Shown here piece after piece: positions 24,041 to 40,050 of a DNA stretch of 64,000 bases (the first letter of the stretch is position 1; every line of letters starts with the position of its first letter). The stretch comes from Macrotis lagotis. Taxonomy: Eukaryota; Chordata; Mammalia; Peramelemorphia; Peramelidae. The position numbers and the translations under genes were made by a program. The stretch spans positions 619,242,974 to 619,306,973 of the forward strand of contig NC_133666.1 in assembly GCF_037893015.1 (NCBI RefSeq), read 5' to 3'. The notes under the pieces were generated by a model that was not told where the DNA came from, did no database searches, and saw only the letters and a program-made list of their open reading frames with translations.

Positions 24041-27000
24041 CTTCCCAAGGAGGCAGCATTAAAAGGTAAGCACAAGAAGGTAGTTGCAACATAGCTGAAC
24101 AAACCAAGGATACACGTTAAGACGTTTCTTTTGACAAGTTATTACGACCCTGTTACAAGGCTCTGGTAAGAGTAGATTAAAAAACAAAGGAAAAAAGAAG
24201 TCCTTGCTTAATGGGCAAGGCATGAAATGTCCAGGGGCCAGCTTTCTAAAGGACCCTGAGTGGACAACTGGTAGCATGCTTATACATTTCACACACACTA
24301 ATTACCTAGGCCAAAGAGACCTGATTAATTCAGAATAACAAGGGTGGAGCTCTTAAATTTTAAATGAAGTCCAAGGGCTCACTCACTAATTGGAAAAGAT
24401 GACTCTTATGCCACCAATAACAATAGGAAAACTCTCAATGAGGAGGATAAGCACTAAACTCAAGGCCACAAGTCTGCCGGGGTTTCTGCACAGAGATGTG
24501 TATTTATACAGACTCAAAGCTCTGCTTGAGAATTAGTACCATCTTAAGGAACACATCTTCTCCAGCACAGTAGGCTTTGTAACTGCAACATCAGCAGAGG
24601 GAACTTGACTAATGGAAGCTATATCTCTAGTGTTGAGACAGGATAGATTGGGTTAGCTGCTTTCTGTATAGTCAGACTGTGTTCTAAATAAAGAACAGGT
24701 TTGTAGGGACATCGTGCTAATCAAGCACCCACGAGGTTGGTGTGGAATGAGTGCCAAGCTGGGATCTGAGGGCCCCAACCAGTTCTGACTTTAACCATTG
24801 ACTGCCCCCAACAGCTTTGAGTCAGTTTCCCTCTCTAGGCTTCAGGTTCTTCTAACAAATAAGCATTCTCAACTAGATTCTTTTTAAGGTCACTTTCTTT
24901 TGGCTCTGACATTCTAGAGTTCTATTTCAACAGGCCTCTACAGCAAAAGATGCTGCTGGGATATGCAATTACTCATATAAATATACTATTTCCCAGAATG
25001 CCAACCCAACAAGTTGCTGAAATCTCTTATTACTGTGACTGATTTCAGGTTGTGGGTTTTACCCAATTATCTGAGATGTTGTGTTGAAGGGAAAGGGAGG
25101 CACTTTGGCAAAAGGTCAGACATAAATATATTAAATTATCAAGTTCCTGCAATTGTAAGGACTTAAGCTAGAATAAGGAATTTAATAAAATTTTTAAGTA
25201 GTATATGCCCTCAAAGAAGCTGGAATGCTTTGAGAGAATGTATCAGTAAAATGCTCTGAGAAACCAATTTGAATTGACTCTTGGAGTTTATGTTTTTCAA
25301 GCTATCTTTCTCTCTGCTAGGGGGTGCTTTTTAATATCAAAGAAGCTTAAGGTCATTTAAAAATAATTTATACGTTTATGGCTTGAATTTAGCTGTAACG
25401 TGTCACATTTCCTCTTTTTACAGCTCTGTGCCCATTTGCATGATGTTTCCTGGGCCGCCTTTTTTGGAGAAATGTCTGGCACATGAGAGCTCTTGATAAG
25501 GGTTGCTGTTTCAATTAAGTCTCATGACATTGTGATTGCCTTTTGACACTCTAGGGTTCCACTGAGGAGCCAATGTAATAATATACAGGTTCCTAAAACT
25601 TCAACCTCAGTCCTATTGACCAAAGATGAACAATTCTGCAGAGAAAAGACATGAGTGACTTGCAGAAAGCCATCCAGGTTGCTAGGCTGCTACAAGTTTA
25701 ATCCTAAACCCACTGCTATCCAGATTGTATCTATCTTTTCTTTTCCCATTTCTTTCCAATAAAAGGCAAAATAATCATAGCCCCCATTTCCTCTGGAGGA
25801 AGGGAGAGCCTTTGAATTCTGAAGAGTTCTTTTGTTATCCAAATCTAGAATGTGTAGACACTCCTATATTTTTAAAAATTTGTTCTTAAATATGTGAAAG
25901 AAAGGGTTTTACTCAGAAACAGAAGAGAAAAAGAAAAAATGAAGAGAAGGGATTAAAAAAAGAATTAAAGCATGAGAGGGATGGAGAAAAAGAGAGATAG
26001 GAGGAGAAAAAGAAAGTAAATGCTCACTGAGAAGTAATAGCTTTTTAACATTAACAAGGATGAAAAAGTTAACAAAGAACTAAAAACAAAACAAAGTCAA
26101 AAAACAAAAGTTCCTGTAAAAGGAATGATTGGTTCTAAGTAAGCTCAAAGTCCCCCATCTCTCACTGATCACTGGAGATCCTGACACTCACCAATGTAAG
26201 GATGACAAGGGCAGAGGAGGCAGCAGCAAGTGGCAGGGGGAATGTTGACCTTAGAAGCCTCCCTACCCCACAAGAAGTCTAGAGCATTGTGACCCCAAGA
26301 AGGCAGTGACATCACCCACCCAGTCATAAAGCCAAAAGTCTAGCTCACTGTGGCTGGCCAAGGCAGACTCTCAGAAACTTGTCTATTTAGGGCCCATATA
26401 GCAGCAGATCTAATGCCTTTCAACTGTTAATTTGTACTCTTTTCTGGATTTCTCTGAACTTGTATTCCGTATTTCACTTTTTCTACCTGCTTCATTGTTG
26501 GCCCTAGAATATTTGGGGGATAAGGATGTTAAGATTAGGGCAAGGGACAAGCACCCAAAAGATAATGCAAAACAATAGAGCATCTTAAGGACCAACGTGG
26601 AGAGGATATAGGTTTGAAATATAACAGCCATTACAATGAAGGAATATAAAAAAATATATGCATATACAGACATACAGCTTATTTCTTCAAGAACTTAAGA
26701 TTGTCAGTATGTATCCTCAAAAAGGTGCAAATCATAACTTCTTTGGGTGCTTGCAGACAGTTTAGTAGATTAGCCCTAATAGCGGTCAACTTTCTGGTTA
26801 TAAGCCTCTCCAGACTGGTGATAATTACAACAATGACCACCATGGAAAGGGGGCCTTTATTCTGAGTACCTTCCCACCTCAACAGGCTCAGTCAAACTGT
26901 TTTCTCCTTGCAAAGCCTTTAAGAACCCACCGTCTCAATGACAGGGAATAAGAAGTCTTTATAAGCCTAGAGCTACATTCAGTCCCTAAACCAAAAGTCT

Positions 27001-28186
27001 GAAAAACACATGAGTTTATAAGTCTGGTAAGGCATGGGTTTGGGCAAATGTTGACTTTTTTTGCTTAAATTGCATTAAACTTCTACCATGAAACTGGAAA
27101 TTGAACCAGACACATAAACTATAGCTAAATACAGTTTTTCCAGACTCCTTTTTCCTACTTATGTGCTAAGGGATTTCTGGCTCCATGCTAATAAGGCTGT
27201 AAAATTTCTGATGGTTGGTTAACCATAAAAGAAAAATGTTGGTACTTTGATATACCCTTAGACTCTTATTTGTAATTATAGTAACAACATGCTTTCAAAA
27301 TGTCCCCCTTAGAAGGAAACCCAAGGAGGACAAAGGATATTTGATGCTAAAATGTAAAGGTGTTTGGATTTCTGGTTGAGGATTAGAGAGTACTGATCTT
27401 TATGGTTGTTATCATACAGTACAAGTTAGTCTGGGTAAGAGTCATGGAATATGGAAACAGAAGGTTAGGCCCACATATCTTGGTTCAAGGACTGTATTAT
27501 ATTGTTTAGGTGAATCAGCAAAAGAGATACATTTTTTTTTTTTGGTTGGTTTTGATTCTGGGCTGAAGTAACCAAGAACTGGATTATTGATTGTTTTCAC
27601 CCTCTGTTATAACGTGACACAAAAAAGGTGGGCAAGTTTCAGACTAGACCAGAGGACAAGCTGAAGGTAGTGGGAGTTCCAAAGGGATTCCCTAAAGCTT
27701 GGAATCACCAAGGAAATGGGATTTAGGTGAACACAATTACTTATCTCGAGGGGATAAAGTATAAAAGCAGTGTGGCTCTTTCTCCAACCCAACCTACTAA
27801 CAATGTTATTTGCAGTTTTACATCCAGAGTTTTCAATTCAACTATTCAATGTTCTCCTAACCAATAAATAGAATGCTCTATTAAAGTTGGCCCTACTTAA
27901 AAGCACTGTTCTTGCTTTTTAAGTGGAGAAAAAAATCAACTTAGGATAGACAACCGAGATTCTAGGATGCTGTGCCCTTTTTTTTAGGGCAAAAGCATTC
28001 TATGCCAGATTCAGCAGAAACAGCTTGAACGTAGAAGTTCAAAGTTATCTTCTACAGTCCAAAGGTATTGTTTTAATGAGCCAAATCTAGTCTTCATTCC
28101 ATCTACAGTTGTTATCCGTGATATACATACACACCTTCTCCTGAAGCTTATTTTATGGGAGAATGACTACTGTGATGAGGTGACAA

Positions 28187-28187
<1 letters not shown>

Positions 28188-28227
<40 letters not shown>
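28188..28227. repeat. (AC)n microsatellite
   Basis: About 20 AC units in the EEF1D first intron. Confidence 0.95.
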
Positions 28228-28229
<2 letters not shown>

Positions 28230-28329
28230 CTTGGCACCCATTGGGACCTTTCTGCTGTTCCCCCAAATAAGTGATTTTCACTATGAACTTGCCAAGAATC
28301 AGGTCCCTTACTCACATCACTATAGAATA

Positions 28330-28480
28330 TTATAAGTAAGAGGAATCCAACCCCTTCATTTTCCACAAAGGAGCAGAAGCACAGGAAGGGGAAGTACTTT
28401 GTCCAATCTATCATAGTGAATTAGTGATAGTCTCTTGACTCTAATCCAGGGCTCTTTCTCATCAAACTGTGCCACCTTCT
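28330..28480 (-). repeat. MIR/Mar-type SINE
   Basis: 'ccaaccccttcattttccac' and 'actctaatccagggctctttc' mark a reverse copy. Confidence 0.55.
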
Positions 28481-31259
28481 ATAAAGGTACTCCTTCCAAG
28501 CACATCCAGGAAAAGTCTGCTCCAAACAATGCTTCATTTCAGGTTTAAAATGATAGTAAATTCCTAGTAAATAGACTTTTTCCTTTTCTGTTTTGGAGAT
28601 GGGAAGGAGGAAGGGAGATTTAAAGAAATGTGAGTTGGGGTCACTTTGGTTTCTTAGTTTAACTATAACACAAAAAGCCTAAATTTAAAAAGGGATTCCA
28701 CTAAGCATAGATACCAGGAGCCAACATCTAGGAGACAACAGGTAAGGAAAATACTTACTTTTAAGTTATACTCCTAGGGCAGCATGAAGAAAAAGTAGTG
28801 AGATTAGATATAGTCAGAAAGGTTAAATTCCCCGAAAATTGGCCATCAGGTAGGACATTCCACACAGCATAACCAAAAGTTGCTATGCCCCATAAGACCC
28901 ACATTCTCAGTACAGAGATGCAAATGTTTCCACAAATCTTAAAAGAAATTATGCAAATGCTTCTTAGTAGAAAGAAAGCAACAATTCCACCAGATGCCTT
29001 GACCTCAGAAAACCAGGTATAAATTAAACTTCTTGCTTACTAAGGGCACTGTCTCATCATCCATTGCCAACATTAATCCAGAGAACTAAAATAGACATAA
29101 TTTAGCAAGGAAAAAAATCCATTTAATTCAAAGAAAGCTTTACCTGAATTACTTTTGAGCTTTTAGATAACTGGATGAGGAAATCAGGCCAGAGATTACG
29201 AGATCCCTATTTTGCAAAGGATGGCCAAAGAGGATAAGCAACTTGCCTAAATCCACATGGCCCTAAAGGGAGCCTGGGACCTAGGGTCTCCTCTTTGATC
29301 TGCTGTCTACAGTCACTACCTTTGAATAAGCTGGCACCAAGCCAACTAACCTTGACACGATCTCATATTACAACATTAACTGCCCGTTACTCAAAAAAAA
29401 AAAAAAAAACCACCAAGCAATAGTGAAGGCCTTCCCCAAACAACAGAGTACAGCAATACTGCCTTCAGCATCTTAAGACATCATCAGGTCTCAGACTTCC
29501 TTTCTGGCAGCATGTCTACCATTCAAAAACCCTGGGAACAGCCTACACAGTCCTTTTGTCAAGAAACTGTTTAGTGGCAATTACAAATCTGCCTCCACCT
29601 TTTCCTGAAGCATCAGTCTGGTACCATCTGCTCCCAGAGGGAGCCAAAGACTCTTTCCAGGAAATAATGGATTAATAATTATTATACCCTGAATTTGGAT
29701 AATGCTTAATTGTTTTTAAAGAACTTTTAAAAATATTTTTCCAGTTGAGGCTTTTAAGTAAAAAAGAGCAGATGCAGGATTACCCATTCTGTTTGCCAGA
29801 TAGAAACTGGGGTTCAAAGTGCTTTTTGTCATGGCACAAGTTATCTTCAATATCATGGGGAAAACAGAGGGACTGAATTTGTTCTGTCTGACTCCAGAGG
29901 AGAATGAGGAGCATAAACAGATGGAAATTGTAAAGGCAAAGTTAGCTTGAAATAAGGTAAACTACCATCAAAACCAGAATGAATCAGTGGGGTTGTTGTA
30001 GGGATGGGGGCACAACAGTGAAGGGAGAGATGGGCTATTCAAGTAAAGAAACCTGGACTGACATCTAGACTAGATGGTCTGAAGATAACAGGTGATGAAT
30101 CAAAAAAAAAAAAGTGGGGTTTGGAGAAATCTACAAGTATAGATTAATTCTTAATATTAATGGGGCACCAGTCCTCAGGAGCTATTTCACTTTTTCCCTA
30201 CAGCTGCCTTGCCAGATTCTTCTAAGCTAGGGCTCAAAGACAGCTGGTCACATTGTTTGATGATAAGCTTTCTACAAGCATCCATGTTTCCAAGAACATT
30301 CACTGCCACGAAATGCCCAGAATGGATACCTAGTCCCAAACCTATCAAAACACATAAAAGATTTGACTGAGAAGACATGATACCATTCAAGAATAATTTT
30401 TTAAAAATTAAAAATGTACCTAACTAGCTAGTCTCACAAAATTGAGAAATCTGTTCAACTTCCTATGATTTAATATACTAAAATAAACATCACAAAAAGG
30501 GATAACAAGTACAGTAATACTACTTAACAAATATCAGTCAAAATACAGCCCAAAGCCACACATTACCAATGTTAATGACCTGTACATACAGATCCTATTC
30601 TCTAACTTCTGAACTTCTAAAAATACTTAAAAGTACATCTCAAATGCCACCTCCTCCATGACACTATTTTTAGGCCTATGAATTAAAAAAAAAAAAAAAA
30701 GCTTTCTTCCTTCTCAAACTTACAATGCCTGTTGCTCCTGAATAGGCTACCAAGAGCAAAATAGCCTGTCACAGAGAACCCTGAAAAAAGTAATGGATAG
30801 GATCAGAAGTCCCATCCACTACCAGAACTCTGACAGGCTATGATTTGTAAGAGGTCACAACACAGAAAGGTATTATTGTTTGGCAATTTCAGGGTAAAAC
30901 TAGGCATATTGGTGTAGAAAGGATATTTAATTTTTATAGAAGCAAATTTTGGCCCTAGCCAGATACCTCTTAGGCAAATCCCTTCAACTATATGGGTCTT
31001 AGTTCCCTCATCTGGACTCAATGATCTCCAAGAATCCTCCATGTAAGATTTCTATATATCCTATCTTAGATTTGGAGGCTCTTATAAAAAAAAAAGGTTC
31101 ATAATCTACTGTTTGCTACTTAGTAACTAAGAAACAAGAGCTTGCATGAGAAGGCTTGCAGTGGGTGGAGGCTAAGCCACTGTTTAAATAGGCAGTGTCC
31201 TAAATGGGAAGAGAAGGATGGATGTCTTATGCTACAAAAATTAAGAGCAGGAAGATGTC

Positions 31260-31420
31260 CTTAATCAATTCACATTTTCATTCTACATATGAGGAAACTG
31301 AAACCTAGAAGAAGGGGAAGACCTGGCCCAAGTCACTCAGGTCATAAAGAACAAAACTGGGAATCCAACCCAGGTTCATTTGACTCAAATTCATCATACT
31401 TTCCATTGTACTACTAGGGA
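31260..31420 (-). repeat. MIR/Mar-type SINE
   Basis: 'cattctacatatgaggaaactgaa' type text with 'ccaacccaggttcatttgac' mark a reverse copy. Confidence 0.55.
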
Positions 31421-31499
31421 GAGATTTGGCACCCAGAGTCCTTTGGTATTGGCTGTTGTTGGGGATTGCTCCTTAAGAAGTATACACACAAAATCAAGT

Positions 31500-31625
31500 A
31501 ATCATCAGACACCTGATAGATATCAGACATCATGCTAGGAATGAAAACTATAAAAAACAAAAGTAAAGCTGTCCCTGCCCTCAGGAAGCTTACATTCTGT
31601 AGGGGAAGGAAAGAGGGAGAAATCA
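31500..31625 (+). repeat. Old SINE-like repeat, 'ggagcttacattct' type
   Basis: 'cagacatcatgctagga', 'gctgtccctgccctcagga', 'agcttacattctg'. Same family as 35396-35620. Confidence 0.5.
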
Positions 31626-31654
31626 CCATATGTATATATGTCAAATAAAATAGC

Positions 31655-31890
31655 ATTTACATAGCACATTAAGATTTGTAAAAAAATTGACAAATGTAAT
31701 CTGATCTTTGCAACTCTTTTAAAAAATGTTATTATCCCCACATGTTGGAGGAAAACTGGCACAGATGGAGGTGCAGGGTTTTGCCCAGGCTCACTGTGCT
31801 AATAATACATGTCTGAGCCTAGATCTGAACTCAGGCCTTCCTGACTCCAAACTTGGGGTTAAAGGGCTATTTAGGTGCCTTATAATTATA
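31655..31890 (-). repeat. MIR SINE
   Basis: 'atttacatagcacattaag', 'ttattatccccacatgttgg', 'gaactcaggccttcctgactcc': reverse MIR order. Confidence 0.65.
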
Positions 31891-31974
31891 AAAAATAAAA
31901 ACAAGATAATTGAGTGGAGAGATAGGTCCTAAAAGCTGGAGGTATCAGGAAAAGCTTCAAAAAGATACTGAACT

Positions 31975-32136
31975 GGGGCAGCTAGGTGGTGCAGTGGATA
32001 GAGCACCAGCCCTGGAGTCAGGAGTACCTGAGTTCAAATCCAGCCTCAGATACTTAATAATTGCCTAGCTGGCTGTGTGACCTTGGGCAAGCCACTTTAA
32101 GCCCAATGCCTTAAATAAAATTTAAAAAACAGAAAC
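31975..32136 (+). mobile_element. A-tailed tRNA-derived SINE
   Basis: Head 'ggggcagctaggtggtgcag'; duplication aaaagata(c/g)tgaact at 31960-31974 and 32137-32151. Carries a small 'ctgg' duplication in 'tagctggctgtgtg'. Confidence 0.93.
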
Positions 32137-32329
32137 AAAAGATAGTGAACTTTGAAGAAAACTAGGGATTCTAAGAGACCTTCAGCTGAACCAGAGATGC
32201 TATAAAATGCTATAAAAACTACTCAATATTTTATTTCCCCCATTCAAATGTAAGCTAGAAGACAGGAATCAGTAGATTTTGTCTTGATTCCCAGAGCTTA
32301 AGCTGACCCTTAAAAATACTAGCTAAATG

Positions 32330-32560
32330 CTGATTGATTCCCTTCCATGTATTTGGTCCTTTCACCAAATTGTACTACCTTTTGTCCCCTGAACATACCT
32401 TGCACATTCCCATCTCTAGGTCTTTGCTCAGGTTGCTCCCTATGTCAAGAACATCCTCCTGGTTCCATATAGTTATTGAACTTCTCTTGCCCCCCACCAT
32501 TTTCATATTTATGTATAGTAATTTTAAAAAGTTATCTTGATATTCCCTTTTGTATTCACT
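32330..32560 (+). repeat. L2-like fragment
   Basis: 'cataccttgcacattccca', 'gtctttgctcaggttgctccc' and 'caagaacatcctcctggttcc' resemble L2. Confidence 0.5.
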
Positions 32561-32947
32561 CCAATTATTTCTACTTAGCACCTCCTCCCCACTACTTCTT
32601 TTAACTAAGAAAAACACTTAAAGAAAACTATCAGACTGTTGAGTATCAAGGCAATATGACATACTGGATAACTTGCTGGATTTTGAGTCAGGACCGTAAC
32701 CTAAAATTTAGATTGTCTTATAAAGCTTCTATCAAACACTTCTCTACCCTAAATTTCTCCTCTCTAATCTACCTTCCACATAGCTGAAAAGTGGATTTCC
32801 CAAACCATGGGACTAACCATGCCGCTTCTAATCCTTTACAACCTGACCTTCCAACATACTCCCATTCCAGCTATGTTCAGGGGGAGAGAATCCAATTTGT
32901 CTTAAGTGCCAAGTACTTGAAAAGGAATCAATCAACAAACATATTTC

Positions 32948-33100
32948 TTTTTTTTTTCCAGTTTTTGCAAGGCAAGGGGGTTAAGTGGCTTGCCCAAGGC
33001 CACACAGCTAGGTAATTATTAAGTGTTTGAGACTGGATTTGAACCCAGGTACTCCTGACTCCAGGGCCGGTGCTTTATCCACTACACCACCTAGCAGCCC
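32948..33100 (-). mobile_element. A-tailed tRNA-derived SINE, reverse
   Basis: Full-length reverse copy; perfect 15-base duplication caacaaacatatttc at 32933-32947 and 33101-33115, so a recent insertion. Confidence 0.95.
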
Positions 33101-33317
33101 CAACAAACATATTTCAAATCTTCTTAATGATTAGCAATGTTGCTAAATTCTGGGTTAAAAAAGAAAAGGAAAACCTAGTGGTCATTGTCCTTGAGTTTTC
33201 ATGCAAAGGACAGAAACAACACATTTAAATGCATACAAAGATAAATATAGAATAGATAAGTAGCCTCAGGTGAAGATCTATTTTAGCAACTAAGCTTTAA
33301 GAGTTGAGTTGAATTCA

Positions 33318-33481
33318 GGGGAAGCTAGGTGCCCCCCCCCCCAATAGAGTAGCAATCCTGGAGTCAGGGTTACCTAAGTTCAAACCCAGCCTCAGATACT
33401 TAATAATTATCTAGCTGTGTGACCTTGGGCAAGTCACTTAACCCCCTTGCCTTGCAAAAACCAAACCCCCCACCACCACCA
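33318..33481 (+). mobile_element. A-tailed tRNA-derived SINE with C run
   Basis: 'ggggaagctaggtgcccccc' then the usual body; the head is altered by a C11 run, and the tail is 'ccaaaccccccaccaccacc' rather than pure A. Flanks share agagttga. Confidence 0.85.
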
Positions 33482-34684
33482 AAAAGAGTTGAATTTAAGT
33501 CTTAACAAAAAGAATTCAAGGCAAAGGAGATGGAGCATCCTGTGGGAGAACCATCAAGTAGGTCAGCATGATTGGTCAATTTTGCTTACAGCAGGGAGAA
33601 AAACTAGAAAAATAGGAAAAAATCAGATTGTGAAAAGTTTTAAAAGTTGAGGAGACTTATATCTGAGCAGAGTTCATATTTAATCCTGATACAAGAGGCA
33701 ATGTTTCACAACAGAACCAGAAAGAAATTCAGGTCTTCTGGACTCCAGGCCCAGGCTCTTGCCCTCAAGTTTATGGCTATTATCTAAAATGCAGTCAAAG
33801 TAGCCTTGCTCTCAAGGAGCTTACACTCAGATAAGAGAGATACACAACTGCAAATGAGATGGAAAGGTCCCACAGTTCTTAGGGTCTAGCAGTAAAGCAG
33901 AAATAATTTTTAATGTTGTTTTCCCAGACAAAATCTTTTCAGTTTCTAATACTTCACCATTTGACATTGTCAAGAACTTTGGTGGCCAGAACTTTCTAGG
34001 TCTTCAGTGGCTTAGGCTGCAGTATATCAGGAGCCTGTGGTCTCAGAGAGGTGGATTCAATCAAAGGAAAAAACTAGATGTGAACAAGGATTTAGTCCTT
34101 TTGGGAGGAGTGAAGTCTTGATCATTGGAGAAAGGATATCACAGGGGTAAAAATTTTATGACTAAATGAAAGTACAACAAACATCTGGACCTACATGTAA
34201 CACAGAAAACCAGTTTGAAAATCCACATTCCAGCCGCAGGTCAGTCTAGTGGTAGAGTAGCTCCAGCCAATTCCTTTGGAAGAAAGGAAAAAATCTGTTC
34301 TCTTCTGTCTCCCACTTCAGGCAACTCTGAGAATATGGGAGATCTACTAGAGATACCATCAGTAACTGGGAGGAAGTAGCAGTGTCCCTGGAACACCAGT
34401 GGCTGACAGAAGCATAGAGGAAATAGCCACATGAGAAGCACAAACACACCAAGGACAATCTAGATATATAGCTACCTTCAGGACTTTGCAAGGGGACCAA
34501 GTCTTAGGATCTAGCTGCAATAAAGGGAAGGAACTTCATGAGGAATTCAGGGAGAAAAAGAGCAAATGTCTTCTCTAAGTTTGAGCCTACTCTCCCTAGG
34601 TACTCTGTCTGTGCAAGGGGAAGGTGCGCTGCTAGTTTGGGGTGAGGAGCAATTCTGAAATTAGCTGTTTTTGCATGTGCTTGG

Positions 34685-34885
34685 GGGGGGGAGCATTTAC
34701 TAAATAACCACTAGGTGCCAGGCACTGTGCTAAGTACTTTATGAATATTATCTCATTTGATCCTCACAACGAAATTATTATCTATTTTAGAGGCAGGATC
34801 TTGCGCAGGATCACAAAACTGAATCTGAACTTGTGTTCCTAACTCCAGGCCCAGCACTCTATACACTACCATCTAGTTGTTTAAT
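34685..34885 (-). repeat. MIR SINE
   Basis: 'ccaggcactgtgctaagtac', 'ttatctcatttgatcctcac', 'ccaggcccagcactctata'. Well preserved reverse MIR. Confidence 0.7.
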
Positions 34886-35018
34886 AAATAACCTTTCTAA
34901 GTCTTAATTAACTCTGGCAGATAACCAGTAGGGGGCATCCAGGATGGGGTAAGCAGAACTAGAAATCTGAGCCTTCAAAGCCTGCCCCAAATGAAGTGTT
35001 CCATATAAATGCATCCAT

Positions 35019-35038
35019 GGGGGGGGGGGGGGGGGGGG
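35019..35038. repeat. G20 run
   Basis: Twenty consecutive G on the plus strand in the EEF1D first intron, outside the CpG island. Confidence 0.9.
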
Positions 35039-35269
35039 CATTACCAAAGGTCTCTTGGAGAAGGTAGTATTTGATTTGGGCCCTGATAATGACTTCCTAG
35101 CCACTTTCTTCTCCAACTTACCCAAATGTGACTACTGAGGGGGGAGATGGCAGGAAGAATGTGGAATAAGGAAAAGAGAACTGCTACATCATGCTAAAGC
35201 AGGGCTGCTGGCAGGCTGCCTCTGCCTAGCTTTCTAAATCTTCCAACAGCTGACACTAAAAAAAGAAAA

Positions 35270-35840
35270 CCACTGAGGTTTACAAAGCACATCATCTCAT
35301 TTGGGTCTCACAACCCTGGATCTTAACCATAACATGAAAATCTTTTTTTTTTAATAGATGAGGAAACTAAAGCTCAGAAAAGTTAAGTCAGTCAATAAAC
35401 AGTTTATGAAACACCTACTAGGTATCAGACCCTGAGCTAAGTGCTAGGGATACAAAGAAAGGCAAAAGATAGCTCCTAGTTCCAAGAAGCTCATGGCCCA
35501 TGGTGGAGACAACATGTAGACCACCAGGTACAGAAAAGACATAGAAATCAATGGGAAATGATCAACACATAAAGCCACTGGAATTAAGGGAATCTGGGAG
35601 AGGCTTTTTAAACAAAGTGGGATTTTATCTCTGGCTTGAAGACATCAAGGCCAGGAGGCAGGGATGAGGGAGAGCACTGCAGGCACAGGAGACAGTCAGT
35701 GAAATGCCCTTAGTGTTGGAGTTGGAGTTAGTTAAGTATTGAAGGCAGGATTTGAATTCAGGCTTTCTTGACTCCAAGTCTAGAATTCTACCCATCCTTT
35801 GCCATTGCTGCTCATGTTTCCACTTTACAACTCCTCCAAA
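35270..35840 (-). repeat. MIR SINE split by a second repeat
   Basis: Left part 35270-35395 ('tacaaagcacatcatctcattt', 'gatgaggaaactaaagctc') and right part about 35715-35840 ('ggatttgaattcaggctttc') read as one reverse MIR, interrupted by a repeat at about 35396-35620 of the 'ctaagtgctagggatacaaag' type. Confidence 0.6.
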
Positions 35841-36810
35841 CACTATTCCTAAACTATTGTACCTGAGCCAACCTGTCTCCTCTGTTCTTCACATACATTA
35901 AACTAATTTCCAAACTTGACTTTCATTTAAATTATCCTGTATGAGGTTCTTTTCTTTCCTTTGGGGAGGATACAAATCTAATCTGGCTCAAATCAACCTG
36001 AATTCAGGTCTTTAAAGCCATGGTCTCTTCTTTAGGCTAAATATCTCCTCAGTTCTTATCTTAGACTTTAAGATCACTTAATTCTGCCCTATCTTTCTAC
36101 AGAGGAAAACTTAACCCAGGAAAAGAACTACTCGTGGATATTACCGGCAGTTAGAAGCCTGGAAGGTACCAAGACCAGAACTCTTTCTACATTCTCTCAC
36201 AATCCCACAGTAATGAGTGCTTTCATATACATTACCATTGGACATCTGCAGCTTCCCTTGGCTCTTTTGACATTACTTTTTTTCTGTTTCCTTTGCTGAA
36301 TCCTCCTCACTCCTCTCCTACTCCCCTGTCCCCTACTGTTGTAGGTTCTTTTTTTCTACGTACCCTCTCCCTCAGTGATGGCACCACCTCCCACGGGTTT
36401 TAAGCATTCTGCCCATCCAAGAGAAGCCAGAAATGCATATTCAGCCGCAATTTCTCTAGTAATTTATCCCAAATACTGACTAGTGGACCTCATTAACACT
36501 TCACCCTGGGCAACATTCAAAACTCAACTCATTTTCTTCGTCCATCCACCCCAACATTCTCTACCTCTAAACTTCCCCATTCCTTCAGGAACCATGCTCC
36601 TCACTTCATTTTCCTACCGTACTCTATCTTTTTCTCCAGCCAGTAGTTTTCTTGTCACTTACTATTACCATAAAGTAATGGGTCTTCAGATTCCAGCCTG
36701 TGTCTGTGGCCCAGCTCCCCAAGGGCTAATGCCAAAGGCAGAGATCCGACCGTGCGGCTCCCCGGCCCCCGAGGCTGCCTGTGACTACCGCTAGACTACG
36801 TGGCTGCTCT

Positions 36811-40050
<3,240 letters not shown>

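Larger units (their letters stand above)
24041..36690. other. EEF1D first intron and leader region, no coding seen
   Basis: No coding exon recognised. It holds A-tailed SINEs near 32.0, 33.0 and 33.4 kb, several MIR-like copies at 28.3, 31.3, 31.7 and 34.7 kb, a CA repeat and a G20 run. Extra untranslated EEF1D exons could lie here; I cannot see them. The acceptor just upstream of 24040 is also unresolved. Confidence 0.6.
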
